A DNA stretch of 64,000 nt. It comes from Punica granatum (taxonomy: Eukaryota; Streptophyta; Magnoliopsida; Myrtales; Lythraceae). Made by a program: the position numbers and the translations under genes. The DNA is taken from assembly GCF_007655135.1 (NCBI RefSeq), contig NC_045129.1:11470001-11534000 (forward strand), in the 5' to 3' direction. Under the pieces are notes generated by a model. It was not told the origin of the DNA and did no database searches. It saw only the letters and a list, made by a program, of their open reading frames with translations. This document shows positions 23,765 through 34,439 of the stretch, in pieces (position 1 is the stretch's first letter; each line of letters begins with the position of its first letter).

Positions 23765-26731
23765 ATGGAAATAAAGCAACAGGGAGAAGCCCCCTCAACT
23801 CCAAAACCGATCAACTCCATCAACAACAACCACGGAAGAAATCTTAAGGTCGAAAACAGATCTTTCACACCGGCGACAACGCTCGAGTCCGGGGTCCCAC
23901 TTCAGGATGCCTCCTTCGAGAAAAAGCTCTCATGGTTGCGGCCTCAGATCATTGGAGCAGATGCCGATTTTCAGTCTCCGTTCGGGAAGCGACTTATCAC
24001 CTACGCCGACCACACAGCCTCTGGAAGGTCACTCCGCTACATCGAGGACTTCATCGTCAACAACATTCTTCCTTCTTACGGTAAGATCGATTTAGCTCTG
24101 GTTATGAATGATTTTTTAGCTTAGTTTTCCTTCTTCCGTCATTTGAATAGCATCATATGAACCGACCATGAATATGTGCCATTCCATGTACGGAAAATAA
24201 TTTGGCTTATACTTTTAGTCAAAATTCAAATTCAGGGATCCTGGTCTATCTATACTATAGACACGTACAGAGAAAGGGGAGGGGATAGTGCAGTAAAACA
24301 AGCACTTGTCTAAAATCAGAAGATTTCGGATTTGATTCTCGTTGGTGTGACTATTTTGTGCCACTTTATATGGATTTCTCTTCGTTAAAACTAGAAACCA
24401 GGAAAAAAGAATGCGCAGACATGTAAATATTGTATATGATCTAGAAAATTCAAAATAGAAATTCGTCATCAACACATAGACAATTAATCAAATTGGTAAC
24501 TGCTTTTCCATTATACATTCATGCTTAGCTCATAGGCTCGATTAAGCCCACGTCTGGATAAAATTAATTTGCAGCCAATTGGTGAAAATGCCCGTAAGAA
24601 AAACTAATTTCATGATTTCATAGGGAACACTCACACGACCGACAGTTACGTGGGACACAGGACCACCAAGATGGTCGAAGAAGCTATACAGTACATGAAG
24701 CGGTGTTTGGGCTGTGGACCCGAGGGTGCACTCCTGTTCTGTGGGTCCGGCTCCACCGGATCCATCAAGCGGCTCCAAGAGGTCATGGGAATATCTGTTC
24801 CATCGATATTGAGAGATCGAGTCCTCAAAATCCTACCAAATGAGGAGAGGTGGGTTGTCTTTGTGGGGCCATTCGAGCATCACTCGAACCTCCTCTCGTG
24901 GCGGCAATGCTTAGCGGAAGTTGTAGACATTGGCTTAGATGATAATGGATTAGTAGACATGGAAGGCCTGAGAGACAAGCTTGAGTACTTCAAGGACGAG
25001 AGTAGGCCTCTCTTGGGATCTTTCTCTGCTTGTAGCAACGTGACGGGGGCCTACTCCGACACGAGATCCATCGCCAAGCTCCTCCACCAGTACGGAGCCT
25101 TTGCTTGCTTCGATTTTGCCGCGAGGTGAGTCCGGTTATTGTAGTGATGGGATCCGAGTTATGACCGTTCACTTACTTAACCATCCTGATTTGATTTAAA
25201 ATCTAAAGTTTTTTTGGTGGGTTCGTATTTGCAGTGGCCCTTATGTGGAGATCGACATGAGAATAGGAGAGATCGACGGGTACGATGCGATCTTCCTAAG
25301 TCCACATAAGTTCTTGGGCGGGCCGGGGAGTCCCGGAGTACTGCTGATGAGCAAGGCCCTATATCAGCTCACGTCCTCAGCGCCATCCACCTGTGGAGGT
25401 GGTACAGTCGAGTATGTCAATGGCTTTAATGAAAAGGTAAACTAAAACATACTTCTCCGTCGGTCAATGAACTCAATTCGGCCATAAATATGAAGTTTGA
25501 AAGCTGATCTGATCAAACCTCCTTTCACTGCCAATTTCGCAGGATACGATATACATAGAGAACATAGAGGAAAGGGAGAACGCAGGGACTCCCCAAATCA
25601 TCCAGACGACAAGAGCAGCAATGACCTTCTGGATAAAAGACTACATGGGGTACCAAGTGATCAAGAAACTCGAGCACGACTACATAACAGAAGCAATAAA
25701 GAGGCTGCTTCCGAACACAAACATCGAAATTCTTGGCAACAAAGCCACAGATCGACAAGCTATTTTGTCGTTTCTGATATACTCGACCACTACTGCATCA
25801 TCATCATCATCTCCAACGATCAAAGGGCGAGATGGTGATGACCGGGGCAAAGGAAGAGCAGAGGGAGGGCTTTACATGTGGGGAGAAGTCGGTAACAGGA
25901 GAGACAAGCCTCTTCATGGGGCTTTCGTTGCAACCTTGTTGAATGACCTCTTTGGGATTCAAGCAAGAGGTGGATGCGCTTGTGCGGGACCTTATGGTCA
26001 TTCCTTGCTCGGTATCACGGAGACTCGGTCACTTGCTATTAGATCCATCATCGAAAAGGTAAGCACAAGCGATTTATGCAAACGTTCCCTCTAAAAACCT
26101 GCTCCTCTCTTCAGTCTTCACATCAGGACAACTATATTATACGGCATTGATTCCATTGTCTGAGTTAAAACTACGAAAGGTATGCAAGGAAATAAAGATC
26201 CACAGCCTTAGGTTATGTCATTCCATTCCGTTGTCAATTTATTATACTGCACCATGAAGAACCCGATCTCTTGCACAGAATGGTAGAGAGACATGATATA
26301 CTTCTAACACAGAAAGAGTCTTAATATTGCAGGGTTACCTCGGGGTAAAGCCCGGGTGGACCAGGATCAGCTTTCCCTACTACATGTCTCACGAGGAGTT
26401 CGAGTTCATCCTCGCTGCATTGGAATTTCTGGCTATTTATGGACAGCGGTTCCTTCCTCTCTACCGCTTCAACCTGAGAACGGGAAACTGGGCATTCAAG
26501 AAGGAAGCCTTTAAGGACCTCGTGCGTAAGGACATGAACTGCAATTATGGGGCAGTATCATTGGCCCGAAATTCCCACAGTGACGGAAGTTCAAAGAATG
26601 CTGATATCGCAAAAGAGTACGCTGCGTACCTCAAATGTGCGAGGTATGTTGCAGGACTCCTGCCCAAGTTCCCATCGCCACATCAGCTTTCAGAAGGCAT
26701 CGATCAAGACCTGCTGTACTTCCGAATGTAG
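23765..26731 (+). CDS. Class-V aminotransferase-fold PLP enzyme (NifS/cysteine-desulfurase-like), copy 2
   Basis: Exons 23765-24080, 24624-25125, 25235-25436, 25543-26058 and 26333-26731 give 644 residues. Exons 1-3 have exactly the same lengths as in copy 1. Exon 4 is 36 nt longer (a Ser/Thr- and Gly/Arg-rich insertion, TTTASSSSSPTIK) and exon 5 is 36 nt shorter, so total length is unchanged. Catalytic features are kept: FEHHSN, FDFAAS (D269), SPHKFLGGPG (K298) and RGGCACAG (C485/C487). Between the lysine-loop neighbours, copy 1 has Leu where copy 2 has Pro just before HK. The two proteins look clearly paralogous, about 70% identical by eye. The reaction is not known. An LTR retroelement sits directly upstream, so expression may differ from copy 1. 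Confidence 0.9.
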
Positions 26732-26789
26732 TTCTGATAATTGACTTGAAGCTGAGAGATTCACGACAGAGTATGCAAATCGTCGATCA

Positions 26790-27195
26790 TAGCAAATATA
26801 AATCTATAAAATAGGGAGACTTCAAATTCATAAAAAAGAAAATGAAAAAATAAAAACGAATTAGTGTAACTAATGTGGTCATGGCAAGTAACAAAAACCG
26901 GGACTGACTACCCTGCACCGGTGTTTGATTGTAACAAGAATGATAATAGTAATCACACTTCAACTATTTATTGAATAATATACAATATATTCTACTTCAA
27001 GAAAAAGGTCGTCTCCGCGATGACCACCATCCGATCATTCTCAGCACTTCTCAACTGGCGACTTGAGTCTTGCATGTGGCAGTTTACAAAAAAAACATTC
27101 ACGTTAACACATGTTACTCCAAAGAATCACGCAATCAGCTCAAACACCTGCTCCAGGGATTTCTGTCATGCAGGCAGCTGCTCGATTTCGCCACA
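26790..27195. repeat. Duplicated intergenic spacer (block 1)
   Basis: This stretch matches 35830-36195, the spacer between dead aminotransferase copy 3 and the intact FtsHi gene. Shared phrases include AACAAAAACCGGGAC.GACTA, CATGTTACTCCAAAG and CTGTCATGCAGGC. It marks the continuation of the segmental duplication beyond the aminotransferase gene. Confidence 0.85.
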
Positions 27196-27873
27196 ATTAT
27201 TATTTACTCGCATTTGGCACAAGATCACTATGATTACGATAGTATGCTTTCCCAAATTAAGTCATGCCTGTCTGCAGGAGGATAAGAAACTCTGCAAGTC
27301 TTGAAGGTTCCAATGTTACCTTGGCAGATATCCAGCACAAGTTGTCAAGTCCAAACATTTCTTCTCGATTACTCGAGCTGCCAAAAAGAGATAATGAGAC
27401 TACATTTACATTAGACATCTCCGTCCAAGAGGGAAATAAGTTACAGATCTAAACTAACTGCACAGGTAGCATCGAAAACATAAACCATTGTAGCAGATCA
27501 ATCAAGTTGAGAAAAATATAACATATACTTACGAGCACAAGCTCTGATTACAGCATTAACATATACTTACGAGCACAAGGTCTTATACTGCGTGTTTGGC
27601 TGGCTGCAAATTGAATTGATATCTGTCGGTAGGACACATGAAGGAGACACAGATTGAGAGATGTTTGAGACTTCCAATTGTGTTAATGAAATCTAATCTA
27701 AAATTTGTAACTTAAAAAAAATCTAATCTAAAATTAAGAAAATATGAAACTTCTTATTTTCTAAATGAAATCTAATCTAAAATTTGTTCTTGACGTTATT
27801 ATATGCAGCAAAAAGGCACATTCGAGACAGGACAAGAAGATAGTAATGAAGTTTCTGAGGAGTTGAAGCTGAG
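27195..27873 (-). pseudogene. Scrambled FtsHi gene fragment (exons 10-12 only)
   Basis: Positions 27210-27375 match exon 12 of the intact FtsHi gene (37330-37493) and 27535-27650 match exon 11, both in minus-strand gene sense. The join at about 27195-27210 skips the region corresponding to about 36196-37315, deleting exons 13-16. A short tandem duplication of the exon 11 donor region occurs at about 27525-27580. The exon 10 piece with adjacent intron bases (27789-27873) is present in the opposite orientation, so an inversion breakpoint lies between about 27680 and 27789. No functional product is possible. Confidence 0.85.
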
Positions 27874-28110
27874 GAAGAGCTCACCCCAGCAGAATCCAAG
27901 GCGGAGTCCGATTTCGAGGACTTCGCGAAGGAGGTCCGAGAGCTAACAGAGGTACTCGTAGGGAAAGCACAAAACAATATGCGCGAGCTTATTTCTGCAT
28001 TTGCACAAATCCTCTCATTCAGTCTTCCTCGGGGTGAATGTTGGATTCTAAAACAGAGGGGGTTATTAAGGACGAGAAGGGAAGTTTCCCGGATCGTTAT
28101 GGGTTCGTGA
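27863..28110 (+). pseudogene. Unidentified acidic ORF fragment fused to the FtsHi remnant
   Basis: Immediately after the inverted exon 10 piece, one frame reads through an acidic helical stretch (EEELTPAESKAESDFEDF, then AKEVRELTEVLVGKAQNNM) to a stop at 28108-28110. It looks like a real exon of some gene, perhaps captured during the rearrangement, but I do not recognise it and there is no start codon of its own. A GT within GAGGTACTC could be the original exon end. Confidence 0.35.
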
Positions 28111-28389
28111 TGTATAGGGTATATGTCTTAGTTATGGTGGTCGCTTCAATCCTCTTTATGGGTGTGTCGTTGCCGATTATACCACGGTGTCACTAGGGTG
28201 GTAGATTGCAAATCGAGTGGAATGTGTCTGATCTCTTGTAGCTTTGCTTAATCAATGGATGTTTACTCGACTTTTAATTTAATTAATATCACAGTACAGG
28301 AGTGTTTCTCTGCTATGTGCCATGAAAATCGGTTCCTTTACTAGAGGATGTTGTAAGCTGTCATTTGTTGAATGACTGGGCGAGTAACG

Positions 28390-28600
28390 ATCAAAATGGG
28401 AAGAAATTGATCAGACGCATGCTGTTGAAGACTCCCACTCCAGTATATATATGCAATGGGAACTTGTCCTCTGCATTAGTTGTGACGGTCTGTTGATCTT
28501 CGGGCCGCAGCCGCCGAACACCGTCCTTCCATCAGTTCACTACATCTGCAATCCCATAACACAGGAGCATCGCGTCCAAGGTGAATTAAGATTTCCTATG
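28390..28600 (+). pseudogene. Possible F-box-associated domain fragment
   Basis: One frame contains SCDGLLIFGPQPPN followed by VHYICNPITQEH. This resembles the SCNGLL..YYVCNPATRE pattern of plant F-box-associated domains. Only about 45 residues can be read, with no F-box and no further kelch-like repeats, so at most it is a fragment. Confidence 0.35.
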
Positions 28601-29735
28601 TGGCTTCTATTTTCACTGATCATCTGCAAAGGAATTGTACAAATATATAATGAGTTAATATATTTCACTGATCACCTGAACACCATCCTATTGTTCATTT
28701 TTCAAATTTTATAATGAGTTAATTGTACAAATATTTACGGTTATTCCGCTATTTATTGCAGGGATACAACTTTATATATATATATATATATACATACATA
28801 TATAGATTCCCTAACTTCTCACTATCTAATGGCTCTCAATTAATTGAATTATTTTTTAAGGGTATTTTGGGGGAAGGAAAGTCACCTTAACTACTTTCCT
28901 TCTCCCATTATTAATTCTAGAGCATGATCCGCGCTATGCATCAATTTTTAATTGAAAATTAAATCACGTGAAATATTATAGATAATTTTTTTTATATATG
29001 CATTATATATTAAAGATACTAGTTTATTAATAATTGCTACATGTACTAATCTTGTCTAAATTACCGACTTTGAAAAGTAAATAGAAAAAATTGATATATT
29101 ATTATGCTGAGGAAAGAGAAATAAGAGAGAATGTTGGAGGATACACTAGGAAGAGAAATGAGAAAGGGAAAGAGCATTGCGGGAGGAGTTGAGAGTTGGT
29201 AGTTACAAAATAAATTAAATTTACATAATCACCCTTAAACTTCCATTCATCTAATGATTAGCAATTAAACTTCATATTCTTTATGGGTATTTTCATAAAA
29301 AGGAAAGTTAGACAAACTAACTTCCTTCTCCAATTTGTAGTTTAGATAGATACATAGGGTTAGAAAGCAACTACTACTCCCTGTCTTAACCGCCTAAAAT
29401 TTGAAAAGAAAAAAGAAAAATTGGTCCCGCATATTGTCGGGCGACGTTTCTATGCTTAATAGGCACGTGATGTTTTTCCCGCTAGCACATTAGCATTGTC
29501 GAGCTCAGACGCTCGACGCTTCGTGGCTTGGGTCTTTTTTCGGGAACTTTGGTATTCGTAAACCATGACTTGGGTCTTTTAAACCTCGAGTTAATCAAGG
29601 TCGTCCACTATAGGCATGCTGGCCACATGTCACATAAATAGCCCTCTGATCAGGACGTTGCATAATCTAGTCCGTTCAGTGTCCTTTGTAATCACATATG
29701 TATAGGACATTTTCTAAACTGTATAGAGAGAACCA
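28600..29735. other. Intergenic, no gene recognised
   Basis: AT-rich with a TA microsatellite at about 28765-28792. Two loosely related blocks with GGGTATTTT and AGGAAAGT..ACTTTCCTTCTCC-type sequence occur at about 28855-28915 and 29280-29335. No coding region is supported. Confidence 0.45.
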
Positions 29736-29737
29736 CC

Positions 29738-29930
29738 GAGGCCTGACAACCTGGTGGTTAAGGCTTGATCGACTTGCATTGGCATCGCGACTTCGATTCC
29801 CCCCCCCCCATGCAATTGCGGTTCTCCTAAGACATGAATCACGTGCGTCGCTAGAAATGTCAGTTAGGGGGCCCGATGACCTGTCGGAGTCCAAGTAAGC
29901 TCTGCCCTGTTGACCACTAATGCTTCAGTG
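29738..29930 (+). mobile_element. SINE-like sequence
   Basis: CTGGTGGTTAAGGCTTGATC resembles a polymerase III A box, and GACTTCGATTCCCCC about 40 bases on resembles a B box, as in tRNA-derived SINEs. No target-site duplication was recognised. A 22-base G run follows at 29930-29951. Confidence 0.35.
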
Positions 29931-29951
29931 GGGGGGGGGGGGGGGGGGGGG
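29930..29951 (+). repeat. 22-nt poly-G run
   Basis: An uninterrupted G run. Together with the runs at 12502 and 51093 it suggests G/C homopolymers are repeatedly present or expanded in this genome or assembly. Confidence 0.9.
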
Positions 29952-30480
29952 TTATGCCCTGTGAGGTTACGCCTCGGGCAATCACTAGACCCTCTTTATT
30001 CTACTGTTCTTATCCTTTCCTCTCTCTCTTTTTTTATTAATTTCAGATCAATTTTATTTCAAAACAAAATTGATTTTATTCATTTTATTATAGAAATCAT
30101 TTAAGAGTTTTTTATAATTATTTTGGGAACTTTTTAAAAATATTTATATATGGATATAATTGTCATTTAACTTAAATATTTTAATCCCAAACCTTGTTGT
30201 GTCCCAAACACTTGATTAGAATATTAGATATTCTTACGATTCCATATCACTTCATCCTACCCAATCTCTATTCCAAACCTGACGCTCAAATGTAAACTTA
30301 CTTTATTTGTGGAAATGATATATTGAGTCTTAATTATTTCTTCTTTCATATGTGAATAAATGTTTTTTTTTCTCTTGAAACTCTTCAATGAAGAATAGAT
30401 GATGTGACATATGGACAACTCCGTCTTCGGCAGCTTGCCTGTTTTGGAAGTTTGAAAAGTTTGATACTTAGTGTATTATA

Positions 30481-30827
30481 TAGGGAAATTTACCTAAAAT
30501 GTCTCATGGTTTATCCGTTTTGTCAAATCGATCTCATGTTTTTTTTGTCAAATCTATCACATGGTTTACTTTTAGCATTAAATCTATCCCGGCGTTATTT
30601 TTTCCGTCGATATCTAACGGCCGTGCTGACGTAGTGCCCACGTGGCAATTGTGGCCCACTATCCCTCCACTTGCCACGTCAGCACAACCGTTAGATGTTG
30701 ACGGAAAAGATAACGTCGGGATAAATTTGATGTAAAAAGTAAACCATAAAATAGATTTGACAAAAAAAACATATGATAGATTTGACAAAACGGATAAAAC
30801 ATAGATCATTTTAGGTAAAAACCCCTA
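30481..30827. mobile_element. Foldback element 2
   Basis: The halves are inverted copies: TAGGG..TTTACCTAAAATG at the left pairs with CATTTTAGGTAAA..CCCTA at the right. TTTGTCAAAT, GGTTTACTTTT and ATCTAACGG pair with their complements, and GCTGACGTAGTGCCCACGTG pairs with CACGTCAGC-containing sequence near the centre. TTATA flanks both ends and may be a target-site duplication. It encodes no protein. Confidence 0.85.
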
Positions 30828-30955
30828 TTATATGCACAAACTTATACATAATTATGATTATAATTATATATAATGGAAAAATGGTGAAGGATGTTTGGCC
30901 AAAGTATGATCTTGTTATGTTATAGATCATTAGCTCCCTATTTATTGTTGCTTTA

Positions 30956-31262
30956 GGTTGTGTTTGGTTTTATAGTTTAGTAGAGTTGAGTTTTGCTTTT
31001 AATTGGTTTGTAATGATTGTATTGTTGAATTATGAGAAAAAGTGTAAAAAAAATAATAATGAATAGTTGAGAGAAATTAATGATTGTGTTGTTGAATTAT
31101 GAAAAAAAATAATGAATAGTTGGAATAATTTAATATTAAAAATTAAATTGAATGGTTAAAAAATTGAAGAAAAAGGGAAAAGTAATAATTGTGTTGTTGA
31201 ATTGATGATAAGTGAAGTTAAGTAGAATAGAGTTTAAAAAATTTTAAAAATCAAACAGGCCC
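30956..31262. mobile_element. MITE with GTTTGGTTTT-type termini
   Basis: Ends GGTTGTGTTTGGTTTT and AAAATCAAACAGGCCC are imperfect inverted repeats of the kind found in PIF/Harbinger-derived MITEs. Inner sequence, including ATTGTGTTGTTGAATT and AATAATGAATAGTTG, is shared with the element at 48.35-48.80 kb. It has no coding capacity. The intact Harbinger transposase at 59.2 kb belongs to a superfamily that could mobilise such elements. Confidence 0.6.
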
Positions 31263-31820
31263 ATCCAACATTACAAATTGATTTTATAAGTAATTCAAAA
31301 TGTAAATGCCTAGCTTTTGAATTGAAAAAAAAAAAAAACTAGGAAGGAGCCCGCGCTACGCTGCAGGCCTCCGACCACAATTAATATTTTCATGTGATCG
31401 AAATATGAGTGCAGATTAGTAATATTATAAACTGTATTATCAAATTAGTATATCGTGACTCTTTAAAACCGATTGAACACTCTATTTTAAAATGTATTAA
31501 TTTTATGATCATACATGAATGTGGGGAAAAATAAATGAGAAACTTAATTAACTGATATTATAAGATAAGAATGAAAACGGAAAAGTTTATATAAAATTTA
31601 AAATTAATGATTAAATATTTTTTACATTAAATGGAGAGAAAAAGAGAGGAATATATTTGAATCAAAAGTGCAAGACAATTGAAGGAAAGGTCCATGAAGT
31701 CATGTGGCTCCCTATGATTAAGATGGATCGATAATGGTGTATATAGTAAGAAAGGATATATATTTCAAGTATTAGGTGGTTCAAAATCAATCTAGATATA
31801 TTTTATTTATTAGTCATGCT

Positions 31821-32003
31821 TTTTTTTTTTGCTAATCCGGGGTGTATGGGTTTTGCCCGACTAATTCTCGAGGTTCCGTGAATTCCCGGCGGCGCACGGA
31901 ACGGTAATTATGGAAAAGGCTCTCCGGTGGCTCTAAGGGGTTTCAAACCTGAGATCGATGGATACTTAAGTTCTTTCTTACCACTAGGCCAAACTCCTTG
32001 GAG
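31821..32003 (-). mobile_element. tRNA-derived SINE (Au-like) with target-site duplication
   Basis: On the minus strand it starts CCAAGGAGTTTGGCCTAGTG, contains an A box (TGGCCTAGTGG) and a B box-like GGTTTGAAACC, and ends in a 10-base A run. It is flanked by an 18-base target-site duplication, TTATTTATTrGTCATrCT, at 31803-31820 and 32004-32021 with two mismatches. The start and boxes resemble the plant Au SINE family. Confidence 0.85.
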
Positions 32004-32575
32004 TTATTTATTGGTCATACTTTATATGAACATGTTTAGAAAGGTAAAACAAAGGGTTAGAAGAATAAGAATAAAGAAATCAGGCTAAAAAAAAGAAATA
32101 AAGAGAATAAAGGAAATTATGTATCTATATTTCTTTTAACCTTATATTATATAAGAGTGCTATTACAATCTTACATTTTTTAGTCACAAAGATACTTATT
32201 TATATTAAGTATAATATTTATGTGCTCGTATTGAGTATAATATGTATATATATATATATGTATATTTATCCCGTTGCTTCTTTAATTATAATACTACACT
32301 ATAGTATTCTTCTAAACACCTACATTGTCATATAAAGTATCAATGTAATCGACCAACAAAATTCAGTGTAACACTATTGGTTACAATATATATGGATACT
32401 TAAGCTTATAATATATATAGATTTAATGAAATTGACTCGGTTTAACTTACCAAAAAGGGAATTAACTCATTTACTATATCATATTTATTAAATTTCTAAA
32501 TTTTATTGGTTGATATCTTATAAATTTAAAGTTATGAGGTATGATGCTATTTCAAATATATATATATATATATAA

Positions 32576-33328
32576 CTAGGCTTTTTATCCGTGCATTGCA
32601 CGGGACTTTTACTATAAATATAGCTAAATTTATATAATTCAATCTTTACTATTTTCAGTTAAATTTCAAAAATTTCATGAACACTATTTATTTTTCCTAT
32701 AGTGTATAATATCTAATTATTATATCCAAATGTCTTGAGGAATTATGATTAATTAATACATTACTACTATATTGAAGAAGCAAAGTAGTAATGTAATTTT
32801 TTCGAAGTTCGGTCAAAAATCAATATGATAATTTTGTAATTATAATATTTATGCATAAGTTTTGAGGATATATTAAAATATTTCATGTCCAAACATTTAT
32901 GCATATATAAATTAAAATATTTATAAACTTTTAATTTATATGCATTTACTAATTTGATCATACTTAAGCCAAGTTGTATATATATTTCTCATGCATTTAC
33001 TAATTTGATCCAACTTAACTCAAGTTGTACATATATTTACTATTATGCCACAATTTATTACACTGTTTTGAGTTTATATATTATATAGATGGTTTAACAA
33101 TAATAATTTTTTGCTTTAAACAAAAAAAGAAAACTTAGGTGAAAGAATTAAGGAATCGATTAGAATAGAGACATCATAATGGAGAAATATTCAAATACTC
33201 CAATAGCACCCGCTTAATTGTTATTTTCTTCACAAGTTTAGAGAGACAAAAATTGCATGTGACATCATTTTGAGGAAAAAAATGCTGGTGAGTATCAAAA
33301 TGGTACTCTAATCCACTTTTGGTATAGA
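32576..33328 (-). mobile_element. Non-autonomous Helitron candidate
   Basis: On the minus strand the proposed 5' end is TCTATACCAAAAGTGG after an A (33328) and the 3' end is CTAG before a T (32576). Just inside the 3' end is a perfect hairpin, CCGTGC-AAT-GCACGG. The 753-bp interior is AT-rich and non-coding. The 3' end is strong; the 5' end is less certain. Confidence 0.55.
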
Positions 33329-34430
33329 TAATTAATGTACAGATTACTAGGACAAGTTAATTTTGAAATATTTTTGGAGAATGTAAGAAAAACTCAAAAG
33401 GAAGGATGGATAAAATTGAAAAAAAATCAAAATTTGTGGGTAAAATTAAACAAGAAGAAAAAGGTTTAGAATGAAAACTAAAAAATGACATGTGTCCTCC
33501 TATGGGTTAATACCCCAAACAATAGTTTTAGATTATAACGAAGAGAAGATAGTGGATATATATATTAGTGATATTGCATTGAGCTATCAATAAAAAGGCC
33601 TAGTATAATTAATTAAGCTTGACACAATCTTTAAAATTTCCAAGGAATTGATTTTAGCGGAATAGAAAGGAAAAATATAAATGTATTTTCGACAACAAAT
33701 TCACGCATCCTTAAATTAATTGCAAAGGCAATGTGGAGGGTATCACAATTTGATAAGTTCAACTTTGTCTATATACTTGGATTTGTTTCAACCAAGAAAG
33801 AGTGGGATAGAAATGATTTATAGACGACAAAGCACCACTTTATGAACAAATGGACTTTCCATGATCACAGTTTTTTGAATTATTAATGACTAACGGTAAT
33901 AAGATGTACTAATTTTATTAATGATGGCTTCAAGCAAAAGAAACTAATAATAATAAAAGAAGATCTTCAAGTCACTACTTATGTTCAAAAATTGAAATTT
34001 TAATTGTAAGTTCCAAAATAAAAGTAAGATTCTTAATTTGAAGAATGAAAAGAAGTAAATTAATAATATAATATAACTTCATAATGAAGTATATTTTCAA
34101 GTTACATATGTGATAAAATAACTTTGTATTTTTGGTTGTGAGAATAAAAGAGAACAAATTATCAAGTATTGGAAAAAAATCCACGTTCAAAATGGACAAT
34201 AATTCAAGTTTATAGATAAATGTTAAATCAACCAATATCAATAAACAAGATTCGAAGATCGAAATGGGATACAGTCGGATTCTGATTTTTTCAAATAATC
34301 ACTTAATTAATGCTCAAACATTAAGAAATAACTATTTTTCCAATAAATACACTTTTTAAATTTCTTTACACTTCCATGCAATAGCGGGTGTTCACCTAGT
34401 ATACGCTAATTCCAATGAATAATAGTTCAC
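33329..34430. other. Intergenic; Helitron-like 3' end at 34399
   Basis: No gene is supported. On the plus strand GCAATAGCGGG followed by CTAG at 34396-34399 and then T resembles a decayed Helitron 3' terminus. Its 5' partner was not found. Confidence 0.4.
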
Positions 34431-34439
34431 CATGCTACT

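Noticed and set aside
30404..30809. Open frames within 30404-30809
   Set aside because: They lie inside a foldback element and mirror each other on the two strands.
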